Below the pieces are notes generated by a model. It ran no database searches, was not told the DNA's origin, and was given only the letters and a program-made list of their open reading frames with translations. This document shows, piece by piece, positions 43,029 to 51,821 of a stretch of 64,000 nt of DNA. Position 1 is the stretch's first letter, and every line of letters begins with the position of its first letter. A program made the position numbers and the translations under genes. The stretch is taken from positions 2,108,001 to 2,172,000 of the forward strand of contig NZ_CP034438.1 of the NCBI RefSeq assembly GCF_003952265.1. Reading direction: 5' to 3'. The stretch comes from Flaviflexus salsibiostraticola (lineage in GTDB: Bacteria; Actinomycetota; Actinomycetes; Actinomycetales; Actinomycetaceae).

Positions 43029-43072
43029 GGGGCGATTCTGTCATCCGATGGGAGCGGGATGTGGAGAAACGG

Positions 43073-43100
43073 CTCCGCCGCTGTTCAGACAGCGGCGGAG
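43073..43100 (-). terminator. terminator after the dehydrogenase gene
   Basis: CTCCGCCGCTGT pairs with ACAGCGGCGGAG around TCAG, 25 bp after the dehydrogenase stop on the minus strand and just upstream of the DUF2254 gene. Confidence 0.7.
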
Positions 43101-43124
43101 GGAATCAACGCAGTGGGGTGACCG

Positions 43125-44174
43125 TCAGCGGCGGGGTTCGATGAGCACCTTGAGGTGCTCGCCGCCCTTGGCGGCCTCGAAGGCCCTGTCCGCCTCCTCG
43201 AGGGGGAAGCTGGCGGTGATGAGGGGAGCGAACAGATCCGGTTGGCTTGCAAGCAGTGCGAGTGCCTCCTCGTTGTCTGCGTTCGTGTTCGCGGTCGATC
43301 CGGTGACGATGAGCTCGCCATAGTGGATGAGATTCGCGTCGAGCGGGATCTCGCCCTTCCCAGAGGGAAGGCCCGCGAAGAAGCTGACCCGGGCGCCTTT
43401 GGCCGCTGACCGCAGAGCATCTGTGAACACCTGGCCGACGGGGGTTGCGACCATGATCGCGTCCGCCCCGGCACCGTCGGTGAGCTCCATGACCTGCTCG
43501 GACATGTCGCGCTCGCGGGGATTGATCGTGTGGTCAGCGCCCAGCTGCTTGGCGATCCTCCTCCGGTGCGGTGACGTCTGACTGACGATGACCTGTCCGA
43601 CGCCGCGGTGCTTGGCCACGAGGAGGGCGATGAGGCCGATCGGGCCCGCACCGCAGATGAGTAGCGTGTCATCCGACGTGACGGTGAGAGGGCGCAGACC
43701 GCGGACGACTGCGGCGATGGGCTCTGTCAACGAGGCGATCGACAGATCGAGTCCATCTGGGACCACCATGACGTTGCCGTTCGCCACGGCTGCGGCCGGG
43801 ATGAGGAGCTGCGACGCGAACCCGCCATCGAATGTCAGCCCAACCGACTCGTAGTTCTCGCAGAGGTTGCCGAGCCCGCGACGGCAGGGCCGGCAATGCC
43901 CGCAGGCGATGTTGGGTGCGACCGCGACCGGAGTACCGGGGGCGAAGCGATCATCGCCGCTGCGATTCTCGGCAACGACGCCGACGGTCTCGTGGCCAGG
44001 GACGCGCGTCGTGCCCGGGGGATAGAAGCGGTGCTCGCCGCGTGCGATCTTCAGATCCGTTCCACAGATTCCTGCGGCGGCGACATCGATGAGGAGCTCG
44101 CCCTCCTGTGGGCGGGGATCGTCACGCTCGACGACCCTCATGACTCCATCGCTCTGGTACTCGTATGCCAGCAT
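43125..44174 (-). CDS. zinc-dependent alcohol/polyol dehydrogenase (MDR family)
   Basis: This 349-residue medium-chain dehydrogenase has the catalytic Cys in AAGICGTDLKIARG, the GHETVGVV motif and the structural zinc cluster CGHCRPCRRGLGNLCENY. NAD is bound in LLICGAGPIGLIALLVAKHR. GHETVG with the sorbitol/threonine-dehydrogenase type cluster suggests a polyol or similar substrate. It is a single gene between two terminators. Confidence 0.9.
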   Translation of the reverse strand: MLAYEYQSDGVMRVVERDDPRPQEGELLIDVAAAGICGTDLKIARGEHRFYPPGTTRVPGHETVGVVAENRSGDDRFAPGTPVAVAPNIACGHCRPCRRGLGNLCENYESVGLTFDGGFASQLLIPAAAVANGNVMVVPDGLDLSIASLTEPIAAVVRGLRPLTVTSDDTLLICGAGPIGLIALLVAKHRGVGQVIVSQTSPHRRRIAKQLGADHTINPRERDMSEQVMELTDGAGADAIMVATPVGQVFTDALRSAAKGARVSFFAGLPSGKGEIPLDANLIHYGELIVTGSTANTNADNEEALALLASQPDLFAPLITASFPLEEADRAFEAAKGGEHLKVLIEPRR

Positions 44175-44290
44175 GTTGCATCCTTCCGGCTTGACCTCAT
44201 CTCACCCTACTCGGCACAGAAGTCGGCTGCCGCCCGGCATGGCGTGAAGGTCGCAAGCAGGGTGAACTCAACAGTGTGTCAGGCCAATGC

Positions 44291-44329
44291 CATCAGCCCG
44301 CCGGACGCGAGAGTACCGGCGGGCTGATG
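44291..44329 (-). terminator. terminator hairpin
   Basis: CATCAGCCCGCCGG pairs perfectly over 14 bases with CCGGCGGGCTGATG around an 11-base loop. It lies just below the remnant gene at 44370, so it probably ended the former oxidoreductase transcript. Confidence 0.7.
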
Positions 44330-44369
44330 TGGCAGTCGCGCAGGGCCAGGACCCTGCGTGACTGAGCTG

Positions 44370-44624
44370 CTAGAGCTTGAGAGCGAAGTTCGCGCCCTCC
44401 CAGATGGCGGAGACGGCGTTGCGCGCCTCCTTCGCATCCCCAATCCGGAACACCTCGGGTGCGAGGTTTTCGGCGCCTTCGAGGACGACCTTCGGCTTGA
44501 CGCCAGCCGCGAGGACGACCTTTTCTTGCTCGTCGAGGGCTGCGGCGACGCAGCCCAGGCGTCTGGGCAGGTCCGTGATGCTTGAGCGGCAGTGCCTCGG
44601 CGATGGACTCTCCGCCGGGTCCAT
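44370..44624 (-). pseudogene. C-terminal remnant of an NADH:flavin oxidoreductase-like protein
   Basis: The last 55 codons read EKVVLAAGVKPKVVLEGAEN and APEVFRIGDAKEARNAVSAI, then WEGANFALKL. That is the typical end of the 2,4-dienoyl-CoA reductase/Old Yellow Enzyme FAD-NAD domain (V-LA-GVKP---, GDA-EARN---AI-EG). The 30 codons before it do not fit and no N-terminal domains are present upstream, so it is a truncated leftover about 600 residues short. Confidence 0.65.
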
Positions 44625-44945
44625 TCCCGCGGAGTATCCTCGCGATTGGTTCGCTGCGCTCCTGTGACCTGATCTTTTTCGACGTTATGACGGGAAATCC
44701 CGGACGTTGAGGGCACTTGGCCCCGCGGGACTTTCGACCCCGAACTTCCCAATTCGGACATGAGAGTGCCCCATCCAGAAAGCCGTGGGGCCGGGCAATT
44801 CCACGCCGGGTGGGCGCGTGAAATTAGACTGGCAGATAACAGGAACCGCAGGTCAGTCGGGGTGCATCGGCGGTGGACTCTCAAATGGGGCGGAAGCTCG
44901 AGATAGGTCCCGCCCAGATGGCGAAGCCGGGAACAGCGGGGTCGA
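44625..44945. other. intergenic region with two DosR-like boxes
   Basis: No gene. Two partly palindromic boxes, GGGCACTTGGCCCC (44711-44724) and GGGACTTTCGACCCC (44728-44742), lie in tandem and resemble DosR/DevR operators. The region lies upstream of the remnant oxidoreductase gene and may be its former promoter. Confidence 0.35.
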
Positions 44946-46001
44946 CTATTCGCAGGCGATGCCGTCGCGGTCGCCGTCCATAGTCGTCCGGTAGCCCGGC
45001 TGGCCTTCGTAGAGAGGCGCCGCTCCGGCGGCGCGCGCCGCCGTGCAGTTCTCGTAGTACACGTCCGCGGGCGCAGGGGCAGGGGCTGGCGCGGGTGCGG
45101 GAGCAGGTTCAGGTGCCGGAGCCTCCTGGGCTGGGGCCACCGGGGCTGCCTCGACCGGCACAAAAGCTCCCGACTCGGGGATCGTCTGATTCGGGCAGTC
45201 GGCGAGGATACGGAGAATGGCGTCCTTTTCGGCCGCCGTCACCCAGAGGCCGTACTTGGCTTTGACTCCGACCTGGCGTGCGACGTAGTCGCACCGGTAG
45301 GACTTATTGCTCGGAAGCCACGTCGCGGCATCGCCCGCGCCCTTCTGGGCGTTGCTGCGGCCATCCACCGCGAGGAGGTTGAGCGGGTCGTTGGCAAACA
45401 GCTCGCGATCGCCGGCCGACATCTGCTGAGCACCCTTCTGCCAGGCGTCGGAGAGGGCGACGACGTGGTCGATCTGAATCTCTGAGGAGGTGTCCTGGCC
45501 GCGCTGGAAGGAGATGATCTCGGCCGTGTAGGGGCTGATGAGGGTGCCGGTCAGGACAACACAGTTCCTCGTGCCGGGCTTGTAGGTCTTGTCTGTGAGA
45601 TCTCGGTCGAGAATGTCATTGCGGGTGTCGCAGCCGTTTCGGTCCGTGTCTGCCCACCGCTGGCCGAACTGGTCACGGTCATACCCGGTCTTCGGCGCGC
45701 GGCCCTTGACCTCGAGTGTGAGCACGACGTCTGCCGCCAGCTGGCCCTCGGCATTCGCCGGTGCAGTGAGGGGTTCAGGCTCCACCGGTGCGGGAGTGGT
45801 CTCGACCTCGAGCTCGATCGAGGTGGAATCTTCCCTCGACTCTGGCGACGGCTCCGGCTCCTCAGTCGTCGGACCCGGCTCAACCACTGCCACCGAGGTT
45901 TCGTCGCTCTCGTCGGCGGCCTCAGTGATGTCATCCGAAAGGATTGCGGGTCCAGCGCCAACGACGAAGATCGCACCCAGGATCCACCACAACTTCTTCA
46001 C
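44946..46001 (-). CDS. secreted HNH nuclease with Excalibur domain
   Basis: This 351-residue protein has an N-terminal membrane/signal segment (LWWILGAIFVVGAGPAIL) and a Pro/Glu-rich spacer (residues about 35-90). A GmrSD C-terminal/HNH-type nuclease domain follows: TGYDRDQFGQRWADTDRNGC, CVVLTGTLISPYT, IQIDHVVALSDAW, NDPLNLLAVDGRSNAQKGAG and the R-CDY segment. After a Pro-Ala repeat linker comes an Excalibur calcium-binding domain (YYENCTAARAAGAAPLYEGQ, DGDRDGIACE). Such proteins are taken to be cell-surface or secreted DNases. Intact. Confidence 0.88.
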   Translation of the reverse strand: MKKLWWILGAIFVVGAGPAILSDDITEAADESDETSVAVVEPGPTTEEPEPSPESREDSTSIELEVETTPAPVEPEPLTAPANAEGQLAADVVLTLEVKGRAPKTGYDRDQFGQRWADTDRNGCDTRNDILDRDLTDKTYKPGTRNCVVLTGTLISPYTAEIISFQRGQDTSSEIQIDHVVALSDAWQKGAQQMSAGDRELFANDPLNLLAVDGRSNAQKGAGDAATWLPSNKSYRCDYVARQVGVKAKYGLWVTAAEKDAILRILADCPNQTIPESGAFVPVEAAPVAPAQEAPAPEPAPAPAPAPAPAPADVYYENCTAARAAGAAPLYEGQPGYRTTMDGDRDGIACE

Positions 46002-46436
46002 GCTACGTCCCCAGCCTTCTACGGGTGTGAGTTACCAACAAGTCAAACGTAGCCGCACGAGGGGGCAGAATCGGGCGGCGCCCAATACCCGAGAGCCGTG
46101 AACTCTATGAACTCCGTGTTGTTCTGATTGAGTCGCTGGGGGATCGGGGTCAGTGAGTAAACGTGCGCGGTTCCCGAGAAACTCCGTACGGGAGTGTGGA
46201 TCTCATGGACTGATGGATCTGCGTGCCGCGCCCATTTGCAGGTGAGTCCAACGTGAAGCCAGTTCACGGTTGCTAAGTTTGTGAACCGCTGATACGATCG
46301 CATCAGATCAAGAAGTTCGACGTGAAGCCTCTCAGCTTGTCGACTGGCAACCGCTTATCGCACACGGTGCCCCTGAGGGAAGATCTGCCCCCGAGCATGA
46401 GCTCGGGTGGAATTCAGCGAGTATAAGGATCAATTC
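46002..46436. other. intergenic region, no gene recognised
   Basis: This is a 435-bp stretch between a divergent pair (nuclease on minus, small gene on plus). Its GC content is lower than in the neighbours, and open frames (for example minus 46043-46303) look fortuitous. It should hold promoters for both sides. Confidence 0.4.
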
Positions 46437-46886
46437 ATGGTGGACCACAATCCCCCCACTGAGCGCGAGGCTCAGTCGGACAGCGGCACTGAGCCGACCG
46501 CTGTCCTCGTCACTGCCCAAGATGGAACCAAGGTGGGCATCGCCCCTCTCGGGACGAGATGCACGAACTACCGGCCCGGCCACACTATTCACGCGATCCA
46601 TGCACGACACGCTGGGCTGAGCACGGACTGGGTGCCGGCGCGTGTTCTCGCGGTTGACGGCAACTACATTGAATTTGTGACTGAGTCAGGCACGTGGCGC
46701 CGCTGGAACCACAATGCCGCACAACTGGGAAAAATCGCCGAAGTGCCCGACCTCTTGCCCGACGCTGAAGCGGAGTGGTGTAAGCGGTACTGGCTGCTCA
46801 GGGTTGAAGTCGATGGCGTGGGTTACCTGCTGTCGCTGGCGGAAAGCGGCGATAATCCCTGCAGTTTCAGGTGGCGTTCGGAATGA
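46437..46886 (+). CDS. hypothetical protein
   Basis: This 149-residue protein has an acidic start (VDHNPPTEREAQSDSGTEPT). A basic and aromatic middle follows (ATGHT-type segments GTRCTNYRPGHTIHAIHARH and WVPARVLAVDGNYIEFVTES), and the end is beta-rich (LLRVEVDGVGYLLSLAESGD). No signal peptide or known motif. The ATG at 46437 with AAGGA 8 bases upstream is chosen over a GTG at 46407. It ends 40 bp before a strong terminator. Confidence 0.7.
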   Translation: MVDHNPPTEREAQSDSGTEPTAVLVTAQDGTKVGIAPLGTRCTNYRPGHTIHAIHARHAGLSTDWVPARVLAVDGNYIEFVTESGTWRRWNHNAAQLGKIAEVPDLLPDAEAEWCKRYWLLRVEVDGVGYLLSLAESGDNPCSFRWRSE

Positions 46887-46926
46887 GCGGCTGATGGCCG
46901 CGTCTGCCGGTTTCTTCATCTAACTC

Positions 46927-46968
46927 CTGTCTCTGCTCCCCGCGTCCACATATCGGGAGCAGAGACAG
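46927..46968 (+). terminator. terminator hairpin
   Basis: CTGTCTCTGCTCCC pairs perfectly over 14 bases with GGGAGCAGAGACAG around a 14-base loop, 40 bp after the stop at 46886. Confidence 0.75.
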
Positions 46969-47047
46969 TCACCTGCCATCCGTCCAGCATGCGACGGCCG
47001 CACTGCTGACGGTGCTCATGGTGATTCACTGCACGCTGGGGAGTCTG

Positions 47048-48550
47048 GGCGGATTCAATCGATTGTCGCAACACCTTGATGAAAGAGGTGTAAGACGATG
47101 GCTACTGCGGACTGGAGTAAGAAGACCAGTGATATGCCAATGGAGGTGCGTCGTCAGTGGCGTGCGGATCGGGCGTTGCGTCCACCGATGCGGTCCCCAG
47201 GGCGGCCGGCCCCGTCGCGGGCGGTGCAGCGTCAGTTCTGGACGTTGATCGCTACTGGTATCACTACCGCGGAGGCTGCGGTGCGGGTGGGGGTGTCAGT
47301 GCCGGTGGGAACCAGGTGGTTCGGCCATGCTGGTGGGATGAGACCTTTGAGCCTAGATGAGCCTACGGGGCGGTATCTGTCATTTGAAGAGCGTGAGGAG
47401 ATCGCCATCTTGAACGCGAAGGAGACGGGGGTGCGCGAGATCGCTCGCCGCTTGGGGCGAGATCCTTCGACGATCTCTCGGGAGCTGCGACGAAACGCCG
47501 CTACCCGCGATGGTGATCGGGGGTATCGCGCTGTGGTGGCCCAGTGGAAGGCCCAGGAAGCGGCGAAGCGCCCAAAGGTAGCTAAGCTCGCCACCAACCT
47601 ACGCCTTCGACAGTACGTGGAGGATCGGCTTGCCGGGATGCTCCACGACGAGGACGATCAAGTCGTGCCCGGTCCGCACACCCCGGCGTGGAAGGGTGTG
47701 GGCAAGCCGCACCGGGCGGACCGTAAGTGGTTCACTGCGTGGAGTCCGGAACAGATATCGCAGCGCTTGAAGATCGATTTCCCTGATGATGAGAGCATGA
47801 GAATCAGTCATGAAGCGATCTATCAATCCTTGTACATCGAGGCACGTGGGGCACTCAAACGAGAGCTCGTCGCGGCGTTGCGCACTGGGCGGGCAGTTCG
47901 TAAACCTCGGGCACGGACCCAGCGGAGGAACAAACCCCACGGGCACGTCACCAAGGCGGTGATGATATCCCAGCGCCCTGCCGAAGCCGAAGACCGCGCT
48001 GTGCCAGGACACTGGGAAGGAGACTTGATCATCGGCACTGGACGCTCGGCCATCGGCACCGTGGTGGAGCGACGCTCTCGCAGTATCCTGCTGGTGCACC
48101 TGCCCCGAGACCCCCGGTGGGGCAAAGTTGCTCCCACCAAGAACGGACCCGCTCTGGGCGGATACGGAGCCGAAGCGATGAACACAGCCCTGCAAACCTC
48201 AATGACCCGTCTGCCGCTGCAATTGCGCCGCACGCTGACGTGGGACCGAGGTACCGAGATGGCTGACCACGCTGCCTTCACCCTCGATACCGGCACCAAG
48301 GTGTACTTCGCCGATCCGCACTCGCCCTGGCAACGGCCCACGAACGAGAACAGCAACGGGCTCCTGCGCCAGTACTTCCCCAAAGGCACCGACCTATCCA
48401 GGTGGGACGCCCACCACCTCGAAGCCGTCGCTCTAGCGCTGAACAACCGACCCCGAAAAATCTTGGGATTTCGAACTCCCACCGAGGTACTGACCGAGCA
48501 GCTACAATCAACCCTGAACAGCAGTGTTGCAACGACCGATTGAACCCACA
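47048..48550 (+). mobile_element. IS30-family element (second copy)
   Basis: The ends are GGCGGATTCAATCGATTGTC at 47048 and TGTGGGTTCAATCGGTCGTT read inward from 48550. The direct repeat CTG flanks them (47045-47047 and 48551-48553). The 1,503-bp element has one transposase gene and looks intact. It is a different IS30 from the one at 5872-7092, although the inverted repeats are related. Confidence 0.88.
47098..48543 (+). CDS. IS30-family transposase
   Basis: This 481-residue transposase is longer than the first copy because of an insertion around GPHTPAWKGVGKPHRADRKW in the middle. The N-terminal helix-turn-helix (ETGVREIARRLGRDPSTISR) and the DDE segments (GHWEGDLIIGTG, LTWDRGTEMADH, SPWQRPTNENSNGLLRQYFP) are conserved. 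The ATG at 47098 follows GAAAGAGGTG. Complete and probably active. Confidence 0.93.
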   Translation: MATADWSKKTSDMPMEVRRQWRADRALRPPMRSPGRPAPSRAVQRQFWTLIATGITTAEAAVRVGVSVPVGTRWFGHAGGMRPLSLDEPTGRYLSFEEREEIAILNAKETGVREIARRLGRDPSTISRELRRNAATRDGDRGYRAVVAQWKAQEAAKRPKVAKLATNLRLRQYVEDRLAGMLHDEDDQVVPGPHTPAWKGVGKPHRADRKWFTAWSPEQISQRLKIDFPDDESMRISHEAIYQSLYIEARGALKRELVAALRTGRAVRKPRARTQRRNKPHGHVTKAVMISQRPAEAEDRAVPGHWEGDLIIGTGRSAIGTVVERRSRSILLVHLPRDPRWGKVAPTKNGPALGGYGAEAMNTALQTSMTRLPLQLRRTLTWDRGTEMADHAAFTLDTGTKVYFADPHSPWQRPTNENSNGLLRQYFPKGTDLSRWDAHHLEAVALALNNRPRKILGFRTPTEVLTEQLQSTLNSSVATTD

Positions 48551-48585
48551 CTGTGCGCTGCGGGTCCTGGACGACGTTCAAGGGG

Positions 48586-50388
48586 TCAGAGTGTGCGACT
48601 CCAGCTCGTTGGTTTGGAATGCTCCACGGAGGGGCCTCGAGACTTCAGGGACCATATGCGCAGCCCGAGCTGAATATCGAGGGAGCGAGGCGTCTCCTGC
48701 CAGTCCGAGCCGAGGAGATCGCCGATGCGGGCGAGTCTCTGCCGGACAGTGTTCTCGTGGACGACAAGGTTCTGAGCTGTTGCCTTAATGTTCTCGCGCT
48801 GCTCGGTATAGACCCAGGCGGTCCGTGTGAGCTCCGTACCGTGCTTGGAATCGTAGGAGATCAGGGCCTGGATCTCTGTCAGTGGCGAATACGCGTGGGG
48901 ATCGTCCCTCTGGGCGGCGAGGATGACTCCAAGGGAGCCGAGGTCATCTGCTCTGTAGATGCGGTGGGAGGGTCCGAGCGCTTGGAGGGCAGCCATGGCA
49001 GTAAGGGCGAGTGCGTGCGCAGGGGCGAAGTCGCCTCCATGGGCCACCTCCCCTCCGAGCGCGCATTGGATCTGCGCAGTCCTTGACCCGGAGCGGGCGA
49101 TGAAACTCTGAAGGACGGCTTCCGATGGGACTCTCGGAAGAAGGATGCAGAGATGGTCGTGGTGTTCAACGGCGAGGATCTGGTGGCTGCTGACCCCGTG
49201 CTCCCTGAGGCTCAGTGTGAGGGCATCTCGCATCGCCCTGTCGAGGTGGGTGCCCGTCGCGTCGTCGGTCTGTACAACTGCGACTGAAGCTGGGCCGCCC
49301 AGAAGCAGGGAGTCGAGCCTCTGAGATCCCGACGATGTGAGTCGCCTGCCCTGGAGGAGGTCATCGAGCAGTGCCTGGTCACGCTGCCGCTCCTCTCCTC
49401 TCTGGGTTCGCTCGAAGAGGAGGAGTATTCCGAGGAACACGGCCGTTCGCGTCACCCGTGGCAGGAGCTGGTCCGGAACTGCTTCGAAGACGGCAACGGT
49501 GCCCAGGTGCTCGGAGTTTGACGTGGCGGCTGCGGCCGTCAGTTGGTTGCGGATCACCGGTCGCCCTGAAATGTAGGCTTGGCGCCCGACGTCGGCAGCG
49601 AAGGTTGGCAGGTCGGGCATTGCGTGGACTGTGCCCCTCGCCACGACGGAGCCCTGGGCGTCGAGAATGGCGAGGTCGGCCCCGAGAGCCTTGGCCGCTG
49701 TCTGGGCGAAATGCTCGACGCCCTTTCTCTGGGCGAGGCTCTCGCTCAGGAGCGCGTCAAGATCGACGACGGTCTGGAGCGCCTGCAGGCGCTCGGCGCT
49801 GTCATCGAAGCTCACTCTGAGACCGGCAAGCGCGGCGCTGACTCTCCTGAACCGGCGGGATTGATCGAGAGCGACGGCTGTGTGGCGGGCGATGGTTGAC
49901 ACTGTGTCGACGATCGTGGGGGAGAAATTTCCGGGCCGGCGGTTTGCGATAAGGAGAGCGCCGTGCAGCGTGCCGTGGACCATGATGGGGACCCCGAGTA
50001 TGGCGCGGACTCCCTCCCGGCGGACGATCTCATCGATGACTTCCAGGTGAATGATTGCCGGATCGATCAGGTAGTCAGAAGTCTGCACGGTCCCGTGGCC
50101 GACTGCAGCCTTCCCAAGCACGCCCGTGCCGAGCGGCATTCGGATCTGTTGGTACTCCCGTGTGCGCACGCCGGTGGAGTACTGGATGAAGGTCTCCTTG
50201 GCGTCGTTGAGAGAGATGTAGGCGAGGTCGGATCGAGTGAGATCTCTGGTGAGGGAGGTGATGCGGTCGAGCACCATGTCGATGTCGTGGTTCGCCGCCA
50301 TGAGGGAGGCGATCGCGGTGACCGCGTCAAGAACGCGGTTTCGGTGCTCGAGCCACCCGAGCCGAGTGGAGAATTCTCTATCGCCCAT
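48586..50388 (-). CDS. GAF domain PucR/CdaR-type transcriptional regulator
   Basis: This 600-residue regulator has an N-terminal GAF domain (about 20-180, with [20 protein letters not shown]). A central region of unknown fold (about 180-330) follows, then a GGDEF-like CdaR-type middle and the C-terminal PucR helix-turn-helix ([20 protein letters not shown]). The PucR group usually senses the substrate of a neighbouring catabolic operon. It is divergent from the lactonase operon with 100 bp between starts, so it probably controls it. Its last residues end 36 bp from the second IS30. Confidence 0.85.
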   Translation of the reverse strand: MGDREFSTRLGWLEHRNRVLDAVTAIASLMAANHDIDMVLDRITSLTRDLTRSDLAYISLNDAKETFIQYSTGVRTREYQQIRMPLGTGVLGKAAVGHGTVQTSDYLIDPAIIHLEVIDEIVRREGVRAILGVPIMVHGTLHGALLIANRRPGNFSPTIVDTVSTIARHTAVALDQSRRFRRVSAALAGLRVSFDDSAERLQALQTVVDLDALLSESLAQRKGVEHFAQTAAKALGADLAILDAQGSVVARGTVHAMPDLPTFAADVGRQAYISGRPVIRNQLTAAAATSNSEHLGTVAVFEAVPDQLLPRVTRTAVFLGILLLFERTQRGEERQRDQALLDDLLQGRRLTSSGSQRLDSLLLGGPASVAVVQTDDATGTHLDRAMRDALTLSLREHGVSSHQILAVEHHDHLCILLPRVPSEAVLQSFIARSGSRTAQIQCALGGEVAHGGDFAPAHALALTAMAALQALGPSHRIYRADDLGSLGVILAAQRDDPHAYSPLTEIQALISYDSKHGTELTRTAWVYTEQRENIKATAQNLVVHENTVRQRLARIGDLLGSDWQETPRSLDIQLGLRIWSLKSRGPSVEHSKPTSWSRTL

Positions 50389-50488
50389 ATCGAAAGAGTG
50401 TAATTGTCTCTATGGAGTGTGCGCCACTTCACGTTTAGGGTCTGAATCATGGTTCGCTGTCTGCGACCTTCGATCAGAGAGGATCACC

Positions 50489-51292
50489 ATGAAGCTGCAT
50501 TTCCTATCAACAGGAATCATGGAGTGCGACCACACGTGGCTTTTGCTCCAGGCTGGTAATACGATCAAGGACCGACACCATAAGCATGAGCCCGCAGCGT
50601 GGGGAGAATGTCCGACGCATGCCATCCTCATCGAAACCGACGACGGCAGGATTCTGTGGGACACCGGCGTTCCGCGCGACTGGGAGTCGCGGTGGGCGCC
50701 AACCGGCTTCCAGGACTTCTTTCCCGTACAGGAGGACCCCGCGGGTCCCGGCTTCATCGACTCTGCTTTGGCCGATCTGGAGCTGACCCCAGACGACATC
50801 GACATTCTGGTCCTATCGCATCTGCACTTCGACCACGCGGCCAACGCGAAGATGTTCGACAACGGCAAGACTCGGATCCTCGTGCAGTCGGATGAGATCG
50901 AGGGTGTTAAGACGATTGACGGCGCGTTCAAGGGAGCCCACCTCGTATCCGACTTCGATGGTCTCAACATGGAGGCAGTCCACGGGGACACGGAAATCGC
51001 TCCGGGAGTCTCCGTTATCTTCACCCCGGGCCACACGTGGGGCACGATGAGCCTTCGTGTCGATCTGCCGAACGATGGAACCAAGATCTTCACTTCCGAC
51101 GCGGTGTACATGGGTGCTTCGTGGGGGCCGCCCGCCATCGGCGCCGGCATCGTGTGGGATTCTGTCGGCTGGCTCGAATCAGTCGAGAAGCTTCGCCGCA
51201 TTCAAGAGCAGACAGGAGCAGAGGTCATCTTCGGCCACGACTCTACACAGCGGGAGTCGATGAAGATCGCTCCGAACGGCTTCTACAGCTAG
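50489..51292 (+). CDS. MBL-fold lactonase-like hydrolase
   Basis: This 267-residue metallo-beta-lactamase fold enzyme resembles AHL/gamma-butyrolactone lactonases of the AiiA/AttM (BlcC) group. The metal motif is [14 protein letters not shown] (His111, His113, Asp115, His116), further ligands come from [11 protein letters not shown] and FTSDAVYMG, and the last His from [11 protein letters not shown]. The start [19 protein letters not shown] is typical. Start ATG at 50489 with AGAGGATC. First gene of the plus-strand catabolic operon. Confidence 0.88.
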   Translation: MKLHFLSTGIMECDHTWLLLQAGNTIKDRHHKHEPAAWGECPTHAILIETDDGRILWDTGVPRDWESRWAPTGFQDFFPVQEDPAGPGFIDSALADLELTPDDIDILVLSHLHFDHAANAKMFDNGKTRILVQSDEIEGVKTIDGAFKGAHLVSDFDGLNMEAVHGDTEIAPGVSVIFTPGHTWGTMSLRVDLPNDGTKIFTSDAVYMGASWGPPAIGAGIVWDSVGWLESVEKLRRIQEQTGAEVIFGHDSTQRESMKIAPNGFYS

Positions 51293-51343
51293 ACCGACCA
51301 GGTGCGTGCCGCGGCTGCGACACGCACGCATAAGGAGCAGGCC

Positions 51344-51748
51344 ATGATCAGGTACGACCTGAAGTGTACGGGCGGGCATCGATTCGAGGCGGTGCTGCCC
51401 TCGATGTTCTCCGACAATCCGGAGTGCGAATGCGGGGCTGCCACAGCCCGCATTCCCGCCCGGGTCGCCATCGGGGGCGCCGCCTCGCCGGGTCCCTCGC
51501 GCGACGACATGCCCACCACCTGGCGGGGAACCCGCAACGGCGACAAGGAGCTGATCCGCTCCTGGCACACGAAGATGGTTGAGCGGGAGAAGCTGGAGGA
51601 GAAATACCCTGAGCTCGCGGGTGACCGCAGGCCGGTGCTCGCCCACGAGGGAGCCTTCGCCTCCGAACCCGTGCGAGCGGGTGATGCCATTGCCGCCCAG
51701 CTGGCACAGGAGACCTTCGGAACCACCTCGCCCACCGACAATCCCTGA
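51344..51748 (+). CDS. FmdB-like zinc-ribbon protein
   Basis: This 134-residue protein begins MIRYDLKCTGGHRFEAVLPS and has a C-------C-C pattern (KCTGGH, NPECECGAATARIPARVAIG), the FmdB-type single zinc ribbon. The remainder is charged and probably helical. FmdB proteins are found in operons for amide or lactone metabolism and are taken to be regulators. Start ATG after AAGGAGCAGGCC. It sits between the lactonase and dehydrogenase genes. Confidence 0.8.
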   Translation: MIRYDLKCTGGHRFEAVLPSMFSDNPECECGAATARIPARVAIGGAASPGPSRDDMPTTWRGTRNGDKELIRSWHTKMVEREKLEEKYPELAGDRRPVLAHEGAFASEPVRAGDAIAAQLAQETFGTTSPTDNP

Positions 51749-51821
51749 CGCCAGCCCATAGCCTCCACCCCTCGTGGGGTCATCAAGCAAGCCCACTACC
51801 AGCCCCATGAAAGGCAGAGCG

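Noticed and set aside
46043..46303. 86-residue minus-strand frame in an intergenic region
   Set aside because: No ribosome site, irregular composition and no recognisable motif.
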